This document shows positions 21,488 through 29,985 of a stretch of DNA of 64,000 bases, in pieces. Position numbers and translations under genes: made by a program. Numbering within the stretch: position 1 is the stretch's first letter; each line of letters starts with the position of its first letter. The notes beneath the pieces were generated by a model. It worked only from the letters and a program-made list of their open reading frames with translations, was not told where the DNA came from and searched no databases. Source of the stretch: Albugo candida (lineage: Eukaryota > Oomycota > Peronosporomycetes > Albuginales > Albuginaceae); contig CAJNAR010000014.1 in assembly GCA_905220665.1 (NCBI GenBank), forward strand, positions 62,001 through 126,000, written 5' to 3'.

Positions 21488-23209
21488 ATGGTTTCAACTC
21501 GATATATAGCATTAAGCGGCGGATTGTTGCAAACGTGTGTTGCGCATATATCAACGCCCTTGCCTGTTCGATTACTTCGAGATTACGATCAATCTAACCA
21601 GTATGATTCCTATGGAAATCAACCATCCAATCCGTATGGAAATGGAGATGGAAATCAACCAACCAATCCGTATGGAAATGGAAATCAGCTCCCCAATCTG
21701 TATAGAAGTTCAGGAAATTATCCCCCGCCTCTTCTAGCACAATACCCGTACAATGATCGCTTCAATCCAAACGGACCCGGTAGCTACAATAATCGTCCTC
21801 CTCCTTCCTACTCGAGCTATGATCAAAATGGACCCGGTCGCTACCCCAACGGTCCCCCTCCTAACTACCCGAATAATAATCAGAATGGACTTGGTCCCTA
21901 CAGCAGGCCACCTGCTTACTATCCACCCTTTACTCCAAGAGGAAGTGCAAACTTTGACAGTCCTCAACCCGGCCAGAATTTCTATTCTCCAAGTCCAACT
22001 CCACCGATGTATCCTCCTTCACGCTATCCTTATGAATACCGAAATTACCCGAACGGAGGCGGTCAGAATGACCAATTCTCATATCAACCAAGTGGTGGGC
22101 GCCAAGTAAATCCTGGCGGTGGAGTTGAGGAACTCGTACGAGCTATAAAACGTGGCAAAACGAAAGTAGACGGTGTTTCTCTGAATTGGCTCCTGGCTGA
22201 ATCTTGGCTCTCACCCGATAACAAATTGTGGGACGATACAACGAAAGAAGAACGCTACAACGAGCGAAGTTTCATGAACGCACCAGCAAAAGGCAAATCA
22301 AGGGCAGAATTGATCGACGAATACCGAAAGACTTGGTACACGAAAGACGATTTGGCAAATATAAAAAGGGCAGGTTACAATACGGTGCAAGTGAACGTGG
22401 GTTACTGGATAATCAATGAACCTCGAGATTCTGATGATGCTGCTTTCACGTCGGCTATCGATTATCTCGACTTACTGATCAATCAGTGGGCATCATCGTT
22501 ACAACTGGCTGTTATTGTGACTCTCAGGGCTCACAAAGGCTGTCATAATCTGGAAGCAAGCTCAAATTGTCCAGTAAAAGAGGTGAATTGGGGAAGTGGC
22601 AAGTCTATTGCTGATTCCGTTGACTTTGCACTTAAAATCGCTTCACGATACGAAAATTCTGGTGCTTTCCTTGGAATGGAACTGCTACCAAATCCTGCAG
22701 CACCCATCACACAAGAACAACTGGAAAGGTATTACTCTGAAGTGAATATGATCCTGAAGGAAAGAAGAAACGATTGTATTTTGGTGATTGCCGGTTTAGA
22801 CGCGAACGATCTGTTGGTGTGGCAAGAGTTTACAAAGGATTTCAGTAACGTTTGGCTTGGGTATCCATCTTTTGTTTTCTGGGGTTTTGAGAATAAACGA
22901 AAAGAGGATTTGTTCAAGGAGATTGGGAATAGAGGGGATAAACTCCAAAAGTATAAGGAAGGGGGTCTAAAGGTATTAGTGACCGGATGGGCCGCAGCAG
23001 CTCCAGCATCCGCACAGATGAGCACTCCATCCGATTACGGTGAGCTTGTTGGGAATCAAATGCAAGCATACAGTCATGCGCAAGCAGGGTCGGTGACGGT
23101 GTGCTGGAAGGTGAAGGCGGTAAAGTATACACTGGAACCGTTTGACACCGAGTCTATGCTCATTTTTAAGGCCCTTGCTCCTCGCGGTGATGCACGTCAT
23201 TACTTGTGA
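21488..23209 (+). CDS. secreted Pro/Asn/Tyr-rich GH5-like protein, catalytic residues lost (right copy)
   Basis: 573 aa; the partner of the 17.7-19.4 kb gene with the same start and stop context. Relative to the left copy it has one extra NPYGNG-type repeat unit in the N-terminal linker and lacks a short DPTRKRD segment, so the linker evolves by unit gain and loss. The GH5-like half again has LLPNPAAPIT in place of the NEP acid/base motif, VTGWAAAAP in place of GEW, and CWKVKAVKY at the nucleophile site. Both copies are intact over more than 570 codons while lacking the same catalytic residues, so the non-enzymatic protein seems to be kept. Confidence 0.85.
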   Translation: MVSTRYIALSGGLLQTCVAHISTPLPVRLLRDYDQSNQYDSYGNQPSNPYGNGDGNQPTNPYGNGNQLPNLYRSSGNYPPPLLAQYPYNDRFNPNGPGSYNNRPPPSYSSYDQNGPGRYPNGPPPNYPNNNQNGLGPYSRPPAYYPPFTPRGSANFDSPQPGQNFYSPSPTPPMYPPSRYPYEYRNYPNGGGQNDQFSYQPSGGRQVNPGGGVEELVRAIKRGKTKVDGVSLNWLLAESWLSPDNKLWDDTTKEERYNERSFMNAPAKGKSRAELIDEYRKTWYTKDDLANIKRAGYNTVQVNVGYWIINEPRDSDDAAFTSAIDYLDLLINQWASSLQLAVIVTLRAHKGCHNLEASSNCPVKEVNWGSGKSIADSVDFALKIASRYENSGAFLGMELLPNPAAPITQEQLERYYSEVNMILKERRNDCILVIAGLDANDLLVWQEFTKDFSNVWLGYPSFVFWGFENKRKEDLFKEIGNRGDKLQKYKEGGLKVLVTGWAAAAPASAQMSTPSDYGELVGNQMQAYSHAQAGSVTVCWKVKAVKYTLEPFDTESMLIFKALAPRGDARHYL

Positions 23210-23892
23210 TCAAGTTGGAAGCTTTTGTCAGACGCTGATGAATTAAAGCGATAGCGCCATTCCTAAATTTGTTTTATGCATATTGCTTGATAGAATATAT
23301 ACTTTTTTCACATATTGCGTTTGCAATTGCTATCTGTTGACAAACCTTTTGCTTCATGCCACGTGATCTGTCGCGTTCGGTTTTCAAATCGCAATATATG
23401 GAGATGTCGTTGACTTTTGGTTAAGGAGCTTCACGAGAGGATTTGTCGATTATTGATGGAGGAGATGCATAGTGCATGACAGCGTAAGGTCAGACATTTT
23501 GATTTGATTTAAATATAGTTTGACATTTGATCGACGCTGAAAATGACTGCTCTATCGCTCTCTCACAACAGCGAAAGACAGAAGGAGAGAGCTTTGGAGG
23601 ATGTGATCATTCTCTTTCAGAAATGAGCCGAATGCATGGCATCATTTTTGTCGAATCTTTTCCAGCGCACTCTCAAACTGTCGTACCCGCGCGGGTGAAT
23701 ACATGACGCCATGTGGCAAAAGGTATCCGACACGTCTGTAAACGTATTCAATCAGATTTCGAGCCACTACCAAACGATACGATAGACTCTTTTTACTGTG
23801 TGAACAGCTTTGGGCATTACGTGGAAGAAAAGCGATGTTGATTGGCTACGAATTGGCAACGAAACAGAAGTAAAGAATTGTTGTCTGCGAAT
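23210..23892. other. intergenic, right arm
   Basis: Mirror of 17,001-17,679, the 5' flank of the CDT2-like gene. I see no gene. Confidence 0.45.
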
Positions 23893-25706
23893 ATGACACC
23901 GAATCGTACTACACATCAGACACGTAAAAGGTGTACGAACATTGCGAAACAAAATGCAAGGATACAGACGGGAAGTGTATGTCGATCGCAAGCGCATTGG
24001 CCAGCGGATATTCGTACACTTTACCATCATACGGGGCGATTGATTGTGACTCCATCGTATCGTAATAATGAGACATACACAGCGCAAAGGATTGGGAATG
24101 AGACATCCAGCCAGTTGAAGCCATGCTTCCAAATTGCACATCAACAACGGGGTGATCTGCTGGTAGCTGTCAATGAGGATGGTACTGCTTTTGTATGCCA
24201 ACAAACACGGAAAAAGGTGAATGCGATAGCTCACGGAAAAGAGAATACGCATTGGAGAGCGCACGAAAATGCAATTTTTGATGTCATTTGGACAGACGAT
24301 GATCGACACGTTGTGACAGCGTCAGGCGATTTAAGTGTTGCGGGTTGGGATGTTGAGACACATCAGCGTCTGTTCTGCTTTCGAGATCATCATATGAGTG
24401 TGAAATGCGTTCGACAGCTACCAGAATCCATGTTTCTATTCGCGTCTTGTTCTCGAGATGGAACGATTGCAATCAATGATACTCGTTGTGCCTCCCGGGT
24501 TTCTTGGTCTGATAGCACACACGTTCGTCCAAGACTTGTTTCCCATCCTGCCAACGATCTATTGTCCTACCGTCGTTCTAAAAGTCGTCGACGAGAACGT
24601 GTTGGTAAACAAGCACGGTCTCACTCGTTACCTCGACGAAGTGTGACTTGTCTTGAGTTTCGGCATTGTGGTGGTCCGTCGTATCAGTTGATCACAGCAG
24701 GCGCTACAGATAGGTATATAAATGTCACTATTTACATTCTCAGAGTATGTGGTATCGTGCTTTGTGTCATGTAGCGTGGTGCGATTTTGGGATCTACGCA
24801 CTTTCCTATCGATGAAGGCACGTCAACCCGTGAGTATGGTATGTTGTTCCTCTCAGGTCGATGAAGCTACCAAACGACTCACGGGCATGAAGACAGTTAT
24901 ACCGGAATCCAACAACCGTGGTATCACATCGTTGTCAATGGACTCGACTCGAAGTAAATTGCTTGTCAGCATTCTTCATGGAAATTTGCACTTGTTTGAT
25001 TGCCGCGTACCCGACAGATTGCATTGGATGCAATCGTACCGTGGCCATACAACTAGTTCATTCTATGGTAAGATATCGCCAGACTTTTGAGTCTCTACCG
25101 CATTGAATGATTGAAAGTGTTGTGCGTGTATTCATAGCAAAAGCGGCAATAAGCCAGTATGGTGAATTTGTAGCATGCGGGTCCGCTGATGGTGTTGTGT
25201 ACGTATGGGATGCAAGCGTACATGCAAAGAGAGAGATCGAATCCGTCTCCTTGCCACACCTTGCGCTCAAAGGACATGATAACGAAGTGAACAGCGTCAA
25301 ATTCAAACCAAATGGGTTTGATCAGCTGTATTCGTGTGGCGACGATGGAATGGTCCGACATTGGTCTTTGGATCGGAACGGTAGCACTGGCGGTGGATTC
25401 ACACTGCAAGCGAATAGACAAGATCAGTCTGGAGTACCTTTGTGGTCGAATTGGGACTGTTTTCTCTCTCAGCCGGAAGGGTACGCATATCGTGTGGTGG
25501 GATTGGATCCTCCAGAGAACAGATTGGTAGGATACACTGAAGACGGATCCGTGACAGATAGTATGAAGCATATCAGACAGCGCGATAGTTTATCACCGGG
25601 AATCCCAAAACGATTCAAAAAGATCAAATTGTGTAGTGGTCATACCGACTCTCAAAGCAAAAAGCAAATGGCGCCTCAGCGAAGCTTACTGTACTACTGG
25701 AAATAG
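23893..25706 (+). CDS. CDT2/DTL-like WD40 protein, CRL4 substrate-receptor homologue (right, intact copy)
   Basis: Three exons, 23,893-24,713, 24,775-25,067 and 25,138-25,706; introns are 61 and 70 nt. The joined 1683 nt close in frame as 560 aa. The order of blades matches metazoan DTL/CDT2: LLVAVDEDGT-like, WRAHENAIFDVIW, VVTASGDLSVAGWDV, CSRDGTIAINDTRC, ITAGATDS|VVRFWDLRTF, then SSFYAKAAISQYGEFVACGSADG.VYVWD and NEVNSVKF.P..F..LYSCGDDGMVRHWSLD. In other eukaryotes CDT2 directs CUL4-DDB1 to degrade Cdt1 and other PCNA-bound targets in S phase. The frame is open 17 codons upstream without an ATG; the first ATG was chosen. A 27-nt GTGAGT..CAG stretch (24,830-24,856) could be skipped without frame change. 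Confidence 0.85.
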
Positions 25707-26668
25707 CTCGTTACTGGAAGGAGTGTTAATGCAATGCTTCTCGTTGCAATATATGGCTACATCAGCTTATGAGTATCGGTAGTGAATTTGTGTGAAGAAT
25801 TCTCTTTTATATCAGAATGAGCATGTGGGAGACTTGACAAGGGCGCGTGGATCATACTGATAAGCAAGGATAGTGCTCTGATATCGTAAGTGTGTGGGTC
25901 TGTTGGTCTCATAATGAGTCCCGAATACTGCTCAAGGATGGAACGCAAGTCAATTCTACCGTTTAATTCCTCCCAATTCTTAGAAATATCCCATTCGATC
26001 GTTAGCAATCGTCACAGACGCTTGTCATATTGACTGTCTGAATACACACAGTTGTACACTCACTCACCCAATCCTTACGCAGCTGCTCTCTATAAAAAGG
26101 TCCCGTTGGCTTTTTATGCGGGGCATATACATATTTGGGTGAATTTTAGATATGGATATTGTTTCTGTAAAGGAATATTCATCGTCCTATTGCTCGACAA
26201 AATCCTCCATCCTCTTTGAATCTCCCTCTTCACTTTAGTCCCAACCATCTTCACGTCATCGCGCGTAAGTAGCGCAATCAAACAGGTACACAAACACCAT
26301 TAGAATCTAACCTTCGCGTAAAAGCTTGCATTTGCAACGCGATATGCCCAGCTGATGCCAGCAGAACAAAGGGTTATTTCTAAGTACTCACGCAATTCTT
26401 CGCTTTTACTCCAACAGCTGTTCGTAGCATCTATACATATATAGCTTTTAACTCGATTTTAAGCGGAGCTATTCGGACTCCGTCTACCACGTACCCTTAA
26501 AAATCTGATCTGAAGCTACATTGCACATTGCGAATGTAGGAATGATAGACTTTTCTGACACCCTCTCGATATCAAAATCATCTGTTTGGCTTTTCCAAAT
26601 TATCTTCTTGGCCCCTTCTACTTATCATTTTTCAATCATCTTCCAAGCCATCAAGCGCTTTCGTCAAA
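25707..26668. other. intergenic, right arm
   Basis: Mirror of 14,227-15,188. No gene seen; the CTATAAAAAGG box near 26,090 is conserved. Confidence 0.45.
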
Positions 26669-27361
26669 ATGTACTGTTATCAATCGGCAGTCATCATCTC
26701 AAGCATTCTGCTTCTTTATCCAGCACTTCATGGAGAAATTACAACGTACAGAACTAGTGAGCTCAAACCAGAGTCTATACAATTCACCATCGATGCACTA
26801 AATGTGGAACCGTGTATAGAATTGCTTCAACTAAACTTCAACGGAATGACTTCATTCGACACAAAAACCCCTCTTATCGATGAAAATACGATGCATACTT
26901 GCAGATTCTCAAGTCGTGCATACTCGCTCCAAAATGCTTCCAAGACTGACTTCCTGCATACAGCGTACTTTAGTGATGACACTACCTCAAAATGTGAACC
27001 TAGAAAAGTGAACAAGTGCTCAGCGTCAAAAGATTGTTGTTCTAAGGAGCAGTGTCTCAATCCCATGAAATCACCAAATACGATAGGGGAAAAAATTCCT
27101 CCGGGACAAGATAGCTTTGTTGGTCACTGCAGAGATACGAATAATGTGGTCTATGGGATGACATTCACTTCAAATGATAAGCCCAACGGGATGAGCAAAA
27201 AAGATTGCTTGCAAAAGAAGGACCACACATTTTACGCTTTTGATAATATCAAAAATGAATGCATTCACACCAATACCATCTTGAGTGTGAAATTTGCTAA
27301 CGATAGTGAGATAGGAGTCTTGATTCATCGTTTTCCTGAAAGCTCTACTCCATTGTCGTAA
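26669..27361 (+). CDS. secreted Cys-rich protein of unknown function (right copy)
   Basis: 230 aa with a signal peptide identical to the left copy. All cysteines of the CSASKDCCSKEQC cluster and the flanking single cysteines are conserved between the copies. Counting the two genes by hand, I find about 20 replacement and about 10 silent nucleotide differences, clustered around residues 30-40 and in the C-terminal quarter. That is weak constraint compared with DIM1 in the same arms. I recognise no family. Confidence 0.85.
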   Translation: MYCYQSAVIISSILLLYPALHGEITTYRTSELKPESIQFTIDALNVEPCIELLQLNFNGMTSFDTKTPLIDENTMHTCRFSSRAYSLQNASKTDFLHTAYFSDDTTSKCEPRKVNKCSASKDCCSKEQCLNPMKSPNTIGEKIPPGQDSFVGHCRDTNNVVYGMTFTSNDKPNGMSKKDCLQKKDHTFYAFDNIKNECIHTNTILSVKFANDSEIGVLIHRFPESSTPLS

Positions 27362-28158
27362 AGAAAACGTGAATAAGAAATGCATACTGTTGTCAATTCC
27401 CATTGTGCTACTATAACACATGTACACTTTCACCTCTCACCACACGCATGAATAAATAGATGCTGACTGAAATGCTAACTGTACCGATGACTACCATACA
27501 AATTCACAAGCAATGACAATGGACGTCGCTCTATGATCCGTTTTCTTTCTCCTCTCCCGTGACCTAGTGTCCGCGAATTCGCATAAAGCATACATACACA
27601 CCTACTCAGTCCCGAGTTATTCGCATAGATAGGAGCATTGTGGCAACACGTAATTGCACTATGAATAAAAAGCGCTCGAAACGGGACGAGCCGATTACGA
27701 TGAAGATTCAATTTTGGGGCCACTATCCAGTGCATTCTTACTGCATATCACATCGTGTGAGCTGTGGAAGTCTCATGCTGCGACCAACCTTGAAAGATAC
27801 CGGGCGCTGTGCGATACACGCTTTGAACGATACTCATGCCAGTGTCATACACCTCATCATCTCAAAGATTTGATTTGATGCCATGTCCTTGCGCATTGGG
27901 TGGAAGCGCCGTCATAGAAACAAACGCGATCGCGAGCGTGGTTGGCCTTACTGTTACGCAGTGACGCTCACGTCCGCTTGTGCGAGTAGAAAATCCCTTC
28001 GGCCCACTCGGACGAGCACAACCTGCCGTTTTGTATAGTTTTTTATAGATACAACTCGTATCCCGATGCAGAAAATTCGTAATATAAGCTACTGCTTCAA
28101 AGCACGATGGTTTGACGAGATAGCACAGTACGCATATCGCTAAATTCCCTTCTTTCTA
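27362..28158. other. intergenic, right arm
   Basis: Mirror of 12,401-13,533 minus the 280-bp segment. No supported gene. Confidence 0.45.
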
Positions 28159-29244
28159 ATGATTGTGTGGATATCTCACGATAGACTGCATCGCCACTAT
28201 ACCATCCGCTACTTTGTGGAATCACATCAGATTGAGATCTTTGACACAAAGACAAATAAATTATTTTTGAAACGAACAGAATGCCCCGCCTCTGCTTCTG
28301 GCAGTGACTTTTATGTGGGGGCGAAAGTATGTGTCTTTGCTCGAACTTTCGAATTGCTCGATTATTTGGACGCATCGACGCGCGAGATACTTGGAGTAGA
28401 ACGACAGCATTCCGTTCTTATTGTGAAAGGAGCTGGTATTTCTCGAATCGGTGGAATATTAGATACGTTGGAAAGACAAGGGTTTATGCTATCAGCGGTG
28501 AAATTGATGCAGATACCGTCAAAAGAGGCTGAAGATTTTTATAACGCCGTGCCGGACCAACCAAAAGCTGCACAATCGATTGCATCCCTCGTGAATGGTC
28601 CGATTGTTTCCATTGAAATCGTTGCATCAAACTGTGTTGAAAAACTGGCACACCTTGTATCATTCGGGCCGCTTCTGAAGAGCGTTTCTGCAAATTCGTC
28701 ATACTTTGAGTATCCTAAAACAGTATCCGAAGCGGAACATTATCGCAACTTCTTCATCAGGAAACTTCACAACAGCGTTGAAAATGGCCAAAATTGTACA
28801 TGTGCCGTCATCCTTCCACATATTGTAAAAAAAAAGCTTACCGGAAAAGTGATAGAAGCCATTCAAGAATACCCAGAGTCAATTATCACCGCTATGGAAT
28901 CGTTCCATCTGGATCGTGCTTCTGCCGTCGAATTCCTTGAGGTTTATGATGGTGTTCTACCTCATTATAATGATACGGTAGAGCATCTTGTGTCAGGCCT
29001 TTGTGTTGCAATACGACTTGAAGGTACAACAGACAATATCGTACCAGACTTTCGTACATATGTCGGTCCTTGGGATGTCGATATGGCAAAGAAGCTGAGT
29101 CCGCATACAATCCGTGCGAAATTTGGTCTCGACCGCGTATGCAATGCTGTACATTGTACGGATCTACCAGACGATGGTGCTTCCGAGTGCGATTTCTTTT
29201 TCAACATTCTTTCCAAACACAAAGAAAAAGCATCATATCTGTGA
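28159..29244 (+). CDS. NME7-like protein: DM10 plus two degenerate NDK domains (right copy)
   Basis: 361 aa, single exon, same length and architecture as the left copy. NDK-A has LIVKGAGI and no His segment; NDK-B keeps NAVHCTDLPDDG but again has VILPH instead of a KPH lysine. Both copies share these losses, so they predate the duplication. About 20 residues differ between copies. Confidence 0.9.
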   Translation: MIVWISHDRLHRHYTIRYFVESHQIEIFDTKTNKLFLKRTECPASASGSDFYVGAKVCVFARTFELLDYLDASTREILGVERQHSVLIVKGAGISRIGGILDTLERQGFMLSAVKLMQIPSKEAEDFYNAVPDQPKAAQSIASLVNGPIVSIEIVASNCVEKLAHLVSFGPLLKSVSANSSYFEYPKTVSEAEHYRNFFIRKLHNSVENGQNCTCAVILPHIVKKKLTGKVIEAIQEYPESIITAMESFHLDRASAVEFLEVYDGVLPHYNDTVEHLVSGLCVAIRLEGTTDNIVPDFRTYVGPWDVDMAKKLSPHTIRAKFGLDRVCNAVHCTDLPDDGASECDFFFNILSKHKEKASYL

Positions 29245-29300
29245 GCTTCTCTAAAACGATAACAATAGTGCAATTTGTATCCTTTCAATTATCGAGAATT

Positions 29301-29729
29301 CTAATATCGATATTTGGTGGAGTAATCTTTGGGTGATATCACAAGCCCCCGTCCTTTACGAGCTCCTCGATACACTGTTTCGAGTATATCGATCATCTCT
29401 TGTTTGTTATTGAAAGCCCAATTGATTTTATTGTTATTCCCAGTGCCCAAATCGATCATAATGTGTTTATTTCGGAAAAAGAACATCACTGTACAGGGGT
29501 CGTACAATTCATACATCGTATTGAAATCCGGTACTTCAGTGATATCAACGACATAAATCACAGCAAAGTTCTTAACATCTTCGGCAATACCGCTTAATAC
29601 TTCGTCCATTTGCATACAAGTCGAATCGTGGTCATGGCCGAATCGTATAACCACAACACGACCACTTTCACTCAAAATCGCCTGATCCACTGCCCACCCG
29701 CTCGATAAATGTGGCAACAAATAAGACAT
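29301..29729 (-). CDS. DIM1: DIM1, U5 snRNP 15-kDa thioredoxin-fold splicing protein (right copy)
   Basis: 142 aa, identical at protein level to the left copy. The silent differences (for example GGT/GGC, CGC/CGT and GCA/GCG codons near the start) show the genes have been separate for some time. It is tail-to-tail with the NME7-like gene at the same 56-bp distance as in the left arm. Confidence 0.97.
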   Translation of the reverse strand: MSYLLPHLSSGWAVDQAILSESGRVVVIRFGHDHDSTCMQMDEVLSGIAEDVKNFAVIYVVDITEVPDFNTMYELYDPCTVMFFFRNKHIMIDLGTGNNNKINWAFNNKQEMIDILETVYRGARKGRGLVISPKDYSTKYRY

Positions 29730-29985
29730 CGCAACGCTATTGAATGCAATCAGTTGCCACTTTCGTGTTCTTCACACCAACTTCACGAGCGGGCTTGTTC
29801 ATAGCATTTCGCTGTACTTATACTCGGTTCAGCTACCTTCGGAGCACATTAACAAAAGGAAACGGACGGATCAAGAAACTTCAACTTTATTGTTCTCGTA
29901 ATTCAGACAAAAGTCCAGCATCGAGTGCAGCAAAATTATAAATTCCGATAGTGTCGTGTATGGCACAATTGCCTGACGAAACCGT

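Larger units (their letters stand above)
21013..29820 (-). repeat. right arm of giant inverted repeat
   Basis: This 8.81-kb arm is inverse to 10,739-19,870. It ends about 165 bp before the stop codon of the SERCA gene. Four of its five genes match intact left-arm partners, and its CDT2-like gene is the intact one. It lacks the 280-bp segment of the left arm. Confidence 0.95.

Noticed and set aside
23842..23892. Upstream extension of the CDT2-like frame, and an ATG at 23,834.
   Set aside because: The extension has no ATG in either arm. The ATG at 23,834 is in another frame and is GTG in the left arm, so it is not conserved.
24830..24856. A possible 27-nt intron (GTGAGT..TCTCAG) in CDT2-like exon 2.
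   Set aside because: It is far shorter than every other intron here (49-73 nt), and the frame is open through it. It is kept as coding but noted.
10739..29820. The palindrome as a pure assembly artefact.
   Set aside because: The arms differ in protein sequence, linker repeat number, a frameshift and a 280-bp indel. A collapsed or duplicated contig would give near-identical arms. Haplotype joining is not fully excluded and is listed as a refuting test.
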